Source of the DNA: Hyphomicrobium sp.
GTDB lineage: Bacteria > Pseudomonadota > Alphaproteobacteria > Rhizobiales > Hyphomicrobiaceae
Direction: 5' to 3'
DNA length: 64,000 nucleotides
NCBI GenBank assembly: GCA_002928735.1
Contig: PERL01000003.1
Location: 186,001-250,000 of the forward strand
Position numbers and translations under genes: made by a program. The notes below the pieces were generated by a model, which saw nothing but the letters and a program-made list of their open reading frames with translations, was not told where the DNA came from and did no database searches. Positions 36,189 through 44,852 of the stretch are shown here, piece by piece (the first letter of the stretch is position 1; the number at the start of each line of letters is the position of its first letter).

Positions 36189-37073
36189 TCACGCCGCGTC
36201 CTGCATTCGAAGGCCTTCGGCAATCTCATCATAGAACGCACGGAGCGCCGTGGCACCCGTGCCGTATTTTTCTTCGATGGTCTTGCCCTGAGCTTCCCAA
36301 TCGAAGGCGTTGGCGATGGCGTCGGAGTGGGGAATTTGCGCCGTCAGCAGGGGATGCAGGAGGCCGATTTCCTCGATGAGGAGGCGATCTTTGCCGGTCT
36401 GGCGGACGCCGTTGGCGAGGCAGGCATAACGGCGGTCGGCCAAGGGGATCTCGGCGAGGTCGGCTTCGTTGCGCTTTTCCTCGATGAGAAGCGCGATGCG
36501 GTCCACCGCGAGCTGGGAGACATAGTCGGGCCGGAAGGGGACGATGACGCGGTCGGCGATCTTCAAGGCCGCAAGTGCGGCGAAGGACAGGCCGGGCGGG
36601 CAATCGAGGATGACGAGATCATAGCTTTGCTCGAAGCGGCGCAACAGGCGCTCTAGGCGGCCGCGCACGCGCTGGCCAACAACCTCGGGGTCTTTCGACT
36701 GGCGGGCTTCCTTGACGTAGAGTTCGCCCTGAACATCTTCCAGCATCAGGGAGCCGGGAAGCAGGGAAATGGCGAGCGGCCGGCCGTTGGCTTGACGGAC
36801 GTCGCCGACGTTGTGGGCGAGGAAGTCGCGCGGTTCGGGGTAGGTTTCGTCGAAGAGGTCGAAGAAATAGTCGGAAATGGTGAGGCCCTTCTTGCGGGCT
36901 TCAGACCAGGCTTCGCCGCCCATTAGGATCAGCGAGGCGTTGCACTGGCTATCGAGGTCCATGACGAGGACGCGCATGCCGCCCCAGGCGGCAAACGCGT
37001 GCGCCAGCATGACGGCCGTCGTCGACTTGCCGACGCCGCCCTTGCGATTGGCGACGGACAGGAAATGGGCCAT
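36189..37073 (-). CDS. ParA-family ATPase (orphan, no parB nearby)
   Basis: The 294-residue protein starts with the deviant Walker A motif ANRKGGVGKSTTAVMLA, then VLVMDLDSQCNAS and LVILDCPPGLS, as in ParA/MinD positioning ATPases. ATG 37073 has GAGGAG in front; ATG 37103 is an alternative. No ParB gene or parS repeat is visible; the next gene is a small unknown protein. Such orphan ParA proteins position chemoreceptors, carboxysomes or other cargo. It is divergent from glmM. Confidence 0.9.
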   Translation of the reverse strand: MAHFLSVANRKGGVGKSTTAVMLAHAFAAWGGMRVLVMDLDSQCNASLILMGGEAWSEARKKGLTISDYFFDLFDETYPEPRDFLAHNVGDVRQANGRPLAISLLPGSLMLEDVQGELYVKEARQSKDPEVVGQRVRGRLERLLRRFEQSYDLVILDCPPGLSFAALAALKIADRVIVPFRPDYVSQLAVDRIALLIEEKRNEADLAEIPLADRRYACLANGVRQTGKDRLLIEEIGLLHPLLTAQIPHSDAIANAFDWEAQGKTIEEKYGTGATALRAFYDEIAEGLRMQDAA

Positions 37074-37384
37074 GACACTCCTCTCATATTCTCGTTCGGG
37101 CACGGCAACTTGCTCGCCGTGGCGGTCGCTGCCAGACAGCGTGACGGACTGCTATGATCTGATTCCGTTGATCCGGTCAGCCGCCAATTCCCGCCGTCAG
37201 GACGAAGGGCGGCGCCACCTTGGACTTTGGGATGTTTGGCGGCGTTGTAATCTTCACGTACATAGTGTGATAGGCGCTTGGCGGCGCGGCCGGGACATGT
37301 TGCAGGGGGGCGGCTATAGTCGAGCTGCGAGTCGGCCGGACTGTGCCGCATCGGACCACTGCCCAGACGAGGAGCTTTTTGACG

Positions 37385-38737
37385 ATGACCCGCCGCTATT
37401 TTGGCACCGACGGTATTCGCGGTCTGGCCAACACGCATCCCATGACGTCGGAAGTGGCACTGAAGGTGGGCATGGCCGCGGGCAAGCTGTTTCAGACCGG
37501 CAGCCACCGGCATCGCGTGGTGATCGGCAAGGACACGCGCCTGTCGGGCTATATGCTCGAAGCGGCGCTGATGTCGGGGTTCACATCGGTTGGCGTCGAT
37601 GTGTTTCTATTGGGTCCGATGCCGACGCCGGCGGTCGCGATGCTGACGCGCTCGCTGCGCGCGGATATCGGGGTCATGATCTCGGCGTCGCACAACAAGT
37701 ATGAGGACAACGGCATCAAGCTGTTCGATCCCGACGGATACAAGCTGTCGGACGAGATGGAGTTGGCGATCGAGCGGCTGATCGAGGCGGACAGCCGGAC
37801 CATGCTGGCGCCAGCGGACCGGATCGGCCGGGCGACGCGGGTGGAAAGCGCGCAGGAACGCTATATCGAGTTCGCCAAGCGGACGCTGCCGAAGAACCTG
37901 AAGCTGACGGGCCTGCGCATTGTGATCGATTGCGCGAACGGTGCGGCTTATAAGGTGGCGCCGGAAGCGCTGTGGGAACTGGGCGCGGAAGTGATCAAGA
38001 TCGGCGTGGAGCCGAACGGGCGCAACATCAACGACAAGTGCGGGTCGACGGCGCCTGAGCTGCTGGTGCAGAAGGTGAAAGAATTCCGGGCCGATATCGG
38101 CATCGCGCTCGACGGCGACGCGGACCGTGTCGTTATCGTGGACGAGAAGGGGCAGATCGTCGACGGCGATCAGCTGATGGCGGTGATCGCGGAGAGCTGG
38201 CACCGGCGCGGCAAACTTTCGGCGGGCGGTGTGGTCGCGACCGTGATGAGCAACCTGGGGCTTGAGCGGTATTTGAAGACGCTGGGTCTTGGGATGGTGC
38301 GCACACCTGTTGGCGATCGTTACGTCGTCGAGCACATGCGCAAGCACGGATACAATGTCGGCGGAGAGCAGTCCGGGCATATCGTTCTGTCGGATTTCAC
38401 GACGACGGGCGACGGGCTCGTGTCGGCGCTGCAGGTGCTGGCGTGCGTGGTGGCGACGGGCAAGCCGGTGTCGGAAGTGTGCGCGCGGTTCACGCCGCTG
38501 CCGCAGGTCTTGAAGAACGTGCGCTATCAGAGCGGCAAGCCGCTGGATGACAAGCGCGTGCGCAAGGCCATCGAAGGGGCGCAACTCAAGCTCGGCGAAA
38601 AGGGGCGGATCGTTATTCGCCCATCGGGAACGGAGCCCGTTATTCGCGTGATGGCGGAAGGCGACGATGAGACGCTCGTCAATACGGTGGTCGGCGAGAT
38701 CGTCGATGCGGTGAAGGTGGCCGCACAGGCCGCGTAA
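37385..38737 (+). CDS. glmM: Phosphoglucosamine mutase
   Basis: GlmM converts glucosamine 6-phosphate to glucosamine 1-phosphate for peptidoglycan and LPS. The 450-residue protein begins [14 protein letters not shown], has the phosphoserine loop [17 protein letters not shown] with Ser102, the metal loop [10 protein letters not shown] and the C-terminal [16 protein letters not shown]. The ATG at 37385 is the family start. Upstream in-frame Met at 37343 has no support. It is near ftsH and folP, as usual. Confidence 0.97.
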   Translation: MTRRYFGTDGIRGLANTHPMTSEVALKVGMAAGKLFQTGSHRHRVVIGKDTRLSGYMLEAALMSGFTSVGVDVFLLGPMPTPAVAMLTRSLRADIGVMISASHNKYEDNGIKLFDPDGYKLSDEMELAIERLIEADSRTMLAPADRIGRATRVESAQERYIEFAKRTLPKNLKLTGLRIVIDCANGAAYKVAPEALWELGAEVIKIGVEPNGRNINDKCGSTAPELLVQKVKEFRADIGIALDGDADRVVIVDEKGQIVDGDQLMAVIAESWHRRGKLSAGGVVATVMSNLGLERYLKTLGLGMVRTPVGDRYVVEHMRKHGYNVGGEQSGHIVLSDFTTTGDGLVSALQVLACVVATGKPVSEVCARFTPLPQVLKNVRYQSGKPLDDKRVRKAIEGAQLKLGEKGRIVIRPSGTEPVIRVMAEGDDETLVNTVVGEIVDAVKVAAQAA

Positions 38738-38753
38738 GGCTTTATTTGTTGGC

Positions 38754-38865
38754 GAACGTTCGGCCCTAGCGGGCCTTCACGTTTGCATACGGCGCTCGCG
38801 CCGGACCGCCTTGCGGTCTCGCCGAGCGGATGCGGATGTCAGCCACTCCTGTTCCGCTCGGCGGA
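38754..38865. repeat. Tandem repeat, copy 1 (about 112 bp)
   Basis: The unit starts GAACGTTCGGCCCTAGCGGG and ends TCCGCTCGGCGGA. It contains several small palindromes (GCCGAGCGGA/TCCGCTCGGC, GCGCTCGCGC, GGACCGCCTTGCGGTC). Copy 2 begins exactly 120 bases later and differs at one base (T to A) in the shared part. Confidence 0.9.
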
Positions 38866-38873
38866 CTGTTAGA

Positions 38874-38985
38874 GAACGTTCGGCCCAAGCGGGCCTTCAC
38901 GTTTGCATACGGCGCTCGCGCCGGACCGCCTTGCGGTCTCGCCGAGCGGATGCGGATGTCAGCCACTCCTGTTCCGCTCGGCGGA
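38874..38985. repeat. Tandem repeat, copy 2 (about 112 bp)
   Basis: This copy matches copy 1 except for one base at 38887 and sits 8 bases after it. Both lie between glmM and an outer-membrane protein gene and may end glmM transcription. I do not recognise the element as an insertion sequence; it lacks coding capacity. Confidence 0.9.
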
Positions 38986-39055
38986 TTTAATCTTTCGTTT
39001 ACTTTTTCGACACCGCTGCCCGGCCGGGCGGCGGTGTTTCATTTTGTGGCGGCAA

Positions 39056-39071
39056 TTAAGTGTCCCTTAAA
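39056..39071 (+). promoter_or_regulatory. CtrA-like binding site upstream of an outer-membrane protein gene
   Basis: TTAAGTGTCCCTTAAA matches TTAA-N7-TTAA with a final A instead of the consensus C. It is about 86 bases before the start of the barrel protein at 39157. Confidence 0.45.
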
Positions 39072-39156
39072 CCTTATACGGCAAATTCTCTGTTGAAGCA
39101 CAGGTCAGGCCGTTCCCGCAGTGCGGGGGGCGCGTCGCAAAGCAGGGAATACAGAC

Positions 39157-39966
39157 ATGATCTCGCGGAAGGCACTTTTTCTTGGATGCGCGCTCATCGC
39201 GGGCGGGTCGACGGTTGCCACTGCGGCTGACCTCTATGGCAACGGCGGCAGCATCAAGGACTTCTCCTACGCGGCGCCTGTGGCCACGGGTCCGTCGTGG
39301 TATGCGCGCATTGACGGCGGTTATGCCATTCATGACGATCCGGAGATGACGGAAATCGGCATCTACGATCTGGTTGATGAGACCATCGACGATACGTGGA
39401 CGTTGGGCGGCGGTATCGGCCGCTACTTCACGCCGACGATCCGCGGCGACATCACGTACGATCACCGATTTGAAGCTGATGCGAGCGGCACGCTGCTGGA
39501 TCACTATGCGCTTCTCAATGGTCCGCGGACGTTCGGCATTGAGAGCGATGTGGTGCTGTTCAACCTTTATTACGACTTCAACCGCGAAGGCCGGATCAAT
39601 CCTTACGTCGGCGCCGGTCTCGGCTTCACGTTCAACAAGACGACGACGGGTATTGCTGGCAGCGAATGCGGTTGCACCGGCGTGATCGAAGAAGGCGAGA
39701 ACACGGATGTCGCGGGTGCGCTGATGGCGGGCTTTACGGCCAAGCTGCGGGGCGGCCAGACGGTCTCGGGCGGCAGCTCGAAGGATGGCCCGATTGCCGT
39801 CAGCGCAGGCCGTAACCTCTACCTCGATGTCGGCTATCGCTTCCTCTATCTGGGCGAAGTTGCCACCGGTCCGATCGTGACGACGGAACCGATCCTCGAA
39901 GATCCGACGGTCGAGAGCATCACGGCGCACGAGTTCCGCGTCGGCCTGCGTTACGACCTGCGCTGA
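39157..39966 (+). CDS. Outer-membrane beta-barrel protein (porin-like, Omp25/31 type)
   Basis: From ATG 39157 the protein is 269 residues with a signal peptide ending TVATAADLY. The mature part has alternating strands such as TWTLGGGIGRYFTPTIRGDITY and RINPYVGAGLGFTFN, and ends in the classical aromatic/charged strand FRVGLRYDLR. This is the rhizobial opacity-type barrel. A related gene follows at 40270. It probably provides membrane structure or permeability. Confidence 0.88.
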   Translation: MISRKALFLGCALIAGGSTVATAADLYGNGGSIKDFSYAAPVATGPSWYARIDGGYAIHDDPEMTEIGIYDLVDETIDDTWTLGGGIGRYFTPTIRGDITYDHRFEADASGTLLDHYALLNGPRTFGIESDVVLFNLYYDFNREGRINPYVGAGLGFTFNKTTTGIAGSECGCTGVIEEGENTDVAGALMAGFTAKLRGGQTVSGGSSKDGPIAVSAGRNLYLDVGYRFLYLGEVATGPIVTTEPILEDPTVESITAHEFRVGLRYDLR

Positions 39967-40018
39967 GCGCAAAATGAGAATTGGGCGGGGTTCGCTTCGC
40001 CCGTGAGTTGACGATTAA

Positions 40019-40049
40019 GGCCCGGGCTTCGTGTCGCGAAGCCCGGGCC
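40019..40049. terminator. Perfect 13-bp hairpin between two barrel genes
   Basis: GGCCCGGGCTTCG and CGAAGCCCGGGCC form the stem with a TGTCG loop, 52 bases after the stop of the upstream gene. No T tract follows. The remaining bases to 40269 show no gene. Confidence 0.6.
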
Positions 40050-40269
40050 GGACCGGCGGGGCAAGTAGGGCCTGCCGAGATCCTTGTTTGCCCGAGACGA
40101 TGTTCGTCCTGGTTCCTGTATGCGTCTGGCGGCAGCCCTCGAACCGGCTGCAGGCCCGGGATGTCTCGACGGTAAACCAGGCTTTCTCGGTCCCTCCTCT
40201 TCGGCGGTCTTCAGAAGTGAGCCGGACCGCGGCCGATGCGCCGTGGTTGCGTTGAGGGGATCGAAGTCA

Positions 40270-41172
40270 ATGAAGACGAAATTTGCGGGTTTGACGATTG
40301 CCGCTGCTGCCATGATTGGAGCGGCCGGTCCGGCGCTTGCCGGCGGCGATGTGATCTACACGGGTGTCAAAGACCCCTACGCGGCGGCCGTTCCGGTGCC
40401 AGCCCCCATGCCCATTCCCGAATATGAGCCAGAATACTACGTGCGCTTCGACACGGGCGCTGCGTGGCTGAGGGACGGGACGACCGACGAAATCGGGACA
40501 GACATGACGACCAAGAGCGTTAGCGAAATCGAACCGCTAGAGTTCGGTAGCATTGGTGCTGGTTGGTACATCACGCCGTCTATCCGCGTAGAATTGCAGG
40601 TTGATTTATTCACACGCGGGGATCTTGTCAGCGGGCAACAGCAGTTTTCCGAAACGATGAGCTTCGACGTTGGTTTGACTGATCCCGACGTGGTGACCTA
40701 CAATGTTGTGCGCCAAGAGAGTGTGAAATACGAGCAGGATACGGGCATGCTCAACTTCTACTATGATTTTCGCAACAGCACGCGCTTCACACCTTACGTA
40801 GGCGCCGGTATCGGCGCCACATACCGCCGACTGGAGCGCACCGCATCCGAAGTCGCAACCTGCTCTTCCCGCAGCAATGACGGCGATCCAGCGCGTAACA
40901 CGTGCCCTGCAGTAGCCCCGGCTCCTGCCGATCCCGCCATCATCACTGAAGGAACCACGAAGAAATCGAGCTGGGATATCGCGGGTGCGCTCATGGCAGG
41001 CGTCGCCATCCAGGTGACGGACAGCATCATGTGGGATACCGGGTATCGCTATATGTGGCAAAACGGCGGACTGACGGTGCCAAGCCTTACTCTTGCCGGC
41101 ACAAGTGAGGTAGAGATCAAGGATATCGGGCAGCATCAGCTGCGCACGGGCATCCGGCTTAACCTGAACTGA
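40270..41172 (+). CDS. Outer-membrane beta-barrel protein, paralogue of the upstream gene
   Basis: The 300-residue protein has a signal peptide ending GPALAGGD and barrel strands like GAGWYITPSIRVELQVDLF, TRFTPYVGAGIGATY and QLRTGIRLNLN at the end. YYDFRNSTRFTPYVGAGIG aligns with YYDFNREGRINPYVGAGLG of the neighbour, so the two are paralogues. A loop with CSSRSNDGDPARNTC is likely a surface-exposed disulfide loop. A terminator follows. Confidence 0.88.
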   Translation: MKTKFAGLTIAAAAMIGAAGPALAGGDVIYTGVKDPYAAAVPVPAPMPIPEYEPEYYVRFDTGAAWLRDGTTDEIGTDMTTKSVSEIEPLEFGSIGAGWYITPSIRVELQVDLFTRGDLVSGQQQFSETMSFDVGLTDPDVVTYNVVRQESVKYEQDTGMLNFYYDFRNSTRFTPYVGAGIGATYRRLERTASEVATCSSRSNDGDPARNTCPAVAPAPADPAIITEGTTKKSSWDIAGALMAGVAIQVTDSIMWDTGYRYMWQNGGLTVPSLTLAGTSEVEIKDIGQHQLRTGIRLNLN

Positions 41173-41200
41173 GGACGGCATTAACCGTTCGATCCGCGAG

Positions 41201-41230
41201 AGGCGGCTTCCGTTAGGGAGCCGCCTTTTT
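41201..41230 (+). terminator. Rho-independent terminator
   Basis: AGGCGGCT and AGCCGCCT form an 8-bp stem with a ten-base loop, followed by TTTT. It lies 29 bases after the barrel gene stop. Confidence 0.9.
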
Positions 41231-41322
41231 GCATTCTGGCTGGATTGACGGGGAGCGGCGGGCGCGCCACTCTGGCCGCCAGCGTCCAGATAGATGGACG
41301 GTTCCCAATAGAATCGCGACAC

Positions 41323-42489
41323 ATGACCGGTATCGCCAAACCGCTGCTAAAGCCTGCGCGTCCTTTCTTTTCCAGTGGGCCGTGCGCGAAGCCGCCTGGC
41401 TGGTCGCCGGATTGGCTGAAGGACGCGGTGACGGGGCGGTCCCATCGTTCGGAATTGGGGAAGCAAGCGCTTGGCGATCTCATCGTTTCATTAAAGCGGC
41501 TTTTGCAGTTGCCGGCGGATTACCGGGTGGCGATCGTTCCGGGATCGGATACGGGCGCGTTCGAGATGGCGATGTGGTCGCTCATCGGGGCGCGCGGTGT
41601 TGATGTGTTCGCATGGGATGTGTTCGGGCGGCTGTGGGTGCGCGACGCCGTCGAAGAATTGGGGCTTCGCGATTGTTCGATATACGATGCTCCGTTTGGG
41701 CATCTGCCGAATTTTGCGAAGGCAGATTTTGATCGTGACATCGTGTTTACGGCGAATGGGACGACGTCCGGCGTGCGAGTGCCCGATCTCGATTGGATCG
41801 CGGATGACAGGCGGGGGCTGACGCTGTGCGATGCAACGTCGGCGGTTCTGGCGCAGGATCTCGATTGGGCGAAGCTCGATGTGGTGACGTTCTCCTGGCA
41901 GAAGTGTCTGGGCGGCGAGGCGGCGCATGGCGTGCTGATCCTGTCGCCGCGGGCGGTGGAGCGGGCTGTCTCGTATGAGCCGCCGTGGCCGGTGCCGAAG
42001 CTGTTTCGTTTCGCGCGCGATGGAAAATTGGACGACGGGCTGTTTACGGGGCAGACGATCAATACGCCGTCGATGCTCTGTGTTGAGGATTGCGCGCGGG
42101 CGGTGGCCTGGGCGGAAGCGTCCGGCGGGCTTCATGGCTTGCAGGCCCGGTCGGCGCGTAATGCGGCGATCCTGTGGGATTTCATGGCGCGGTCGGACTG
42201 GGCGCGCGATCCGGTGGCCGATCCGGCGACGCGGTCGCTGACATCAGTTGTGATCGGGATTGGGGATCAGAGCTTCGAGCGGCGCGATGAGGCGGGGCAG
42301 CGCCGGTTTGTCTCGGATATGGCCGCCTTGCTTGAGCAGGAGGGCGCTGCCTTCGATATCGCGGGGCACCGGGGGGCGCCGCCGGGGCTCAGGATCTGGA
42401 CCGGGCCGACGGTGGAGGCTGAGGATCTCTCCGCGCTTCTCCCCTGGCTCGACTGGGCTTACAAAACCGTGCGCGCGCGGTCTTTCTGA
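41323..42489 (+). CDS. serC: Phosphoserine aminotransferase
   Basis: The 388-residue PLP enzyme makes phosphoserine in serine synthesis. It has FFSSGPCAKPPGW at the start, TANGTTSGVRVPD and the PLP-lysine motif SWQKCLGGEAAHG, as in the alphaproteobacterial SerC branch. ATG 41323 (MTGIAKPLL) is the family-like start; an upstream in-frame ATG at 41245 lies inside the terminator-proximal region. No serA gene is adjacent. Confidence 0.93.
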   Translation: MTGIAKPLLKPARPFFSSGPCAKPPGWSPDWLKDAVTGRSHRSELGKQALGDLIVSLKRLLQLPADYRVAIVPGSDTGAFEMAMWSLIGARGVDVFAWDVFGRLWVRDAVEELGLRDCSIYDAPFGHLPNFAKADFDRDIVFTANGTTSGVRVPDLDWIADDRRGLTLCDATSAVLAQDLDWAKLDVVTFSWQKCLGGEAAHGVLILSPRAVERAVSYEPPWPVPKLFRFARDGKLDDGLFTGQTINTPSMLCVEDCARAVAWAEASGGLHGLQARSARNAAILWDFMARSDWARDPVADPATRSLTSVVIGIGDQSFERRDEAGQRRFVSDMAALLEQEGAAFDIAGHRGAPPGLRIWTGPTVEAEDLSALLPWLDWAYKTVRARSF

Positions 42490-42605
42490 GACCGGCTCGC
42501 CGCAGTCATAATTCGGTCGCCTCGCGGCTGCACCACCAACCCCAAGGTTTGCCCGTTTGGCCCCGTCGAATTGGCAACCTGCAACGCTGATTGGGACTTG
42601 ATCAT

Positions 42606-44288
42606 ATGCGCCGCACCGTCACGACCGCACTGTTTCTGGCCTGGCCCGTTAGCGTTTGGGCCGCCGATGTTCCCATTTCGTCGCGGGTGGATGCCGTAAC
42701 GGTTTTTCCGCAGGGCGCGGAGGTGAGCCGGGTGGCCAAGGTCAATCTTGAAAAGGGCATGCACACGGTCGTGTTGTCGGATGTGCCGGCGGATGCGGTG
42801 CCGGGATCGATCCGCGTCGAGGGCCTGGCGACGGGTAAACTCGAAATCGGTTCGGTGGATAGCCGGCGGCTGATGGTGCCGAGCACGGACCTGGCGGTGG
42901 CGGCGAGCGAGCGGCGGCGCATCGAAGATGAGATTGAAATTTTGCGCGATCAGCGCGGGACGGCGGAGGCGCAGTTTCAGGCGGCCGAGACGCAGAAATT
43001 GCTGATCAACAATCTCAGCCAACTTCCGACGCGGCCGGCCCCGGCGCAGGGTGCGGAGCGGGTCGAGGATTGGTCGCAGGTTTTGACGACGATTGCGACG
43101 GGCAGTCTGGAAGCGCAGCGCAATGCGATCGATGCGCAAGTGAAGATGCGCGCGCTCGACCGGCAGATCGGCGATCTGGAGAAGAAGCTTGCTGCCTTGT
43201 CGCCGTCTGAGCAGCAGCGGACGGAAGTGCGCGTGCATGTGGAGGCGCTGGCGCCGCTCGAGGCCGATCTCGTCGTGCGCTATCAGGTGCCGGGCGCGTC
43301 ATGGTCGGCTCTTTACGATGCGCGACTGCAGACGGGCGACAAGACGAATGCTCCGTCGCTGTCGATGATCCGGCGTGCAGAGATCCGCCAGAATAGCGGG
43401 GAGAACTGGGATAACGCGGCGTTGACTCTGTCGACGACGCGGCCGAACGCGAGTGCCTCAATTCCAGAATTGAATTCAATTACGGTCGACTTCGAGGCGC
43501 CGCCAGAGCCGCGTCCGATGGCCGGGGCACCCGCACCGACAACCGCGCCGATGAAGCGGATGGCGGTTCCGGAGGCGGCGATGGATGGCGATCAGATGGC
43601 GATGGCGGAGGCGGCTCCGCCTGAACCGGTGGCGGTTGAGGCGAGGCAAGCGGAAGCGGTGGTGTCGCCGTTTCAGGCGGTCTTCGCGGTTCCTGGCCGC
43701 AGCGGCGTGCCGAACACGGGCGAAGCGAAGCGCGTGCAGCTTCTGACGGAGACGATCGAGCCGCAACTGAGCATCAAGACGGTGCCGCGCGAGGATACGA
43801 ATGCGTACTTGTATGCGACGATCGTGCTGCCGGCGGGGACGCCGATGCTGGCCGGGCCGGTTTCGCTTTTCCGCGACGGGACGTTCGTGGGCACGCACGC
43901 CTTGCCACTCGTCTCTCCAGGCGAGAAGCATGAACTGGGGTTTGGCGCGGATGATCTGATCCGGGTGAAGCATGCTCTCATCGAAGAGAAGCGGGGCGAG
44001 ACTGGCCTCATCTCGACGTCGCGCACGGACGTGCGTCTGTTCAAGATCTCGGTCAAGAACCTGCACGAACGGGCAATGAAGGTGACGGTGCTCGACCAGA
44101 TGCCGGTTTCGAACAATGCGGACATCAAGGTCGAAGCCACCGGGGGGACGACGCCGACCGCGACGAATGTCGACGACAAGCGCGGGGTGGTGGCCTGGGA
44201 TCTGAAGGTTGAGCCGGACGACGAGGAGGTGGTCGATTTCGGCTACCGGGTCGTGTGGCCGTCGGCGAAAACGATCACCTACCGCTAG
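42606..44288 (+). CDS. DUF4139/DUF4140 (mucoidy inhibitor MuiA-like) exported protein
   Basis: The 560-residue protein has a signal peptide ending VWAADV, then DAVTVFPQGAEVSRV as in the DUF4140 N-terminal domain, a coiled coil around residues 100-210 (ASERRRIEDEIEILRD and ALDRQIGDLEKKLAAL) and the DUF4139 domain with VRYQVPGASWSALYDARL and, at the end, VVAWDLKVEPDDEEVVDFGYRV. The family is uncharacterised beyond a link with mucoidy in some bacteria. A terminator follows. Confidence 0.88.
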   Translation: MRRTVTTALFLAWPVSVWAADVPISSRVDAVTVFPQGAEVSRVAKVNLEKGMHTVVLSDVPADAVPGSIRVEGLATGKLEIGSVDSRRLMVPSTDLAVAASERRRIEDEIEILRDQRGTAEAQFQAAETQKLLINNLSQLPTRPAPAQGAERVEDWSQVLTTIATGSLEAQRNAIDAQVKMRALDRQIGDLEKKLAALSPSEQQRTEVRVHVEALAPLEADLVVRYQVPGASWSALYDARLQTGDKTNAPSLSMIRRAEIRQNSGENWDNAALTLSTTRPNASASIPELNSITVDFEAPPEPRPMAGAPAPTTAPMKRMAVPEAAMDGDQMAMAEAAPPEPVAVEARQAEAVVSPFQAVFAVPGRSGVPNTGEAKRVQLLTETIEPQLSIKTVPREDTNAYLYATIVLPAGTPMLAGPVSLFRDGTFVGTHALPLVSPGEKHELGFGADDLIRVKHALIEEKRGETGLISTSRTDVRLFKISVKNLHERAMKVTVLDQMPVSNNADIKVEATGGTTPTATNVDDKRGVVAWDLKVEPDDEEVVDFGYRVVWPSAKTITYR

Positions 44289-44312
44289 GCGCAGCGGCCT
44301 AGAATAAAGCGG

Positions 44313-44339
44313 AGGGCGGCTCTTTGGGGCCGCCCTTTT
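44313..44339 (+). terminator. Rho-independent terminator
   Basis: AGGGCGGC and GCCGCCCT form the stem with an eight-base loop, followed by TTTG. It lies 25 bases after the DUF4139 gene stop. Confidence 0.88.
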
Positions 44340-44481
44340 GTATGATTAAGGACCGAGATCTTTGAATTTCAGCGAATTCTTCTGGCGGGTTCCGTGTGGA
44401 ACAGCGGCGGCGGGCGGGCTCAGGCAATCTCCTGGTCAGACGCAAGCAATTGGCCCCCTCTGACCCCCAGGAGTTACCGCC

Positions 44482-44772
44482 ATGACCCCGATCACCAGCT
44501 TCCTCACTGCCCGCGCCGCAGTCACCGCATTTGTTGCTCTTACCGCCCTGGGCGGCGGTCATTCAGACGCCCACGCCGTTTCGGCCCGCGTTAAAATGGC
44601 CTGCGCTGGCGATTATTTCTCCTTCTGCAGCCAGCATTCGCCGACGAGCCCGGCCGTTCGCCAGTGCATGCGCTCCAATGGCCTGAAGCTTTCGGATCGC
44701 TGCGTGAATGCCCTTGTCGCAGCCGGCGAAGTCTCGGCTGCCGAAGTCTCCCGCCGGCAGGCGCAGAAGTAA
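44482..44772 (+). CDS. Small secreted cysteine-containing protein
   Basis: The 96-residue protein has a signal peptide (SFLTARAAVTAFVALTALGG) and a mature part with four Cys: CAGDYFSFC, then QCMRSNGLKLSDRCV. The same arrangement is common in small exported proteins of rhizobia. AGGAG precedes the ATG at good spacing. Function unknown. A perfect bidirectional hairpin follows. Confidence 0.82.
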   Translation: MTPITSFLTARAAVTAFVALTALGGGHSDAHAVSARVKMACAGDYFSFCSQHSPTSPAVRQCMRSNGLKLSDRCVNALVAAGEVSAAEVSRRQAQK

Positions 44773-44796
44773 CCGCCCCTCCTGGGGTGTCGATCA

Positions 44797-44831
44797 GCAA
44801 AACGGCCAGAGCGATGCTCTGGCCGTTTTGC
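44797..44831. terminator. Bidirectional Rho-independent terminator
   Basis: GCAAAACGGCCAGAGC and its exact complement form a 16-bp stem with a GAT loop; A and T runs lie on both sides. It separates the small secreted protein gene from the convergent barrel gene. Confidence 0.93.
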
Positions 44832-44852
44832 TTTTGCTCGGTTTGAAACTGA

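Noticed and set aside
38766-38966. Open frame translating the tandem repeat into a repeated peptide
   Set aside because: The frame only reflects the DNA repeat; it has no ribosome site and both copies are palindrome-rich extragenic DNA.
38754-38985. CRISPR array
   Set aside because: There are only two long units with an 8-base spacer, and no cas gene is nearby.
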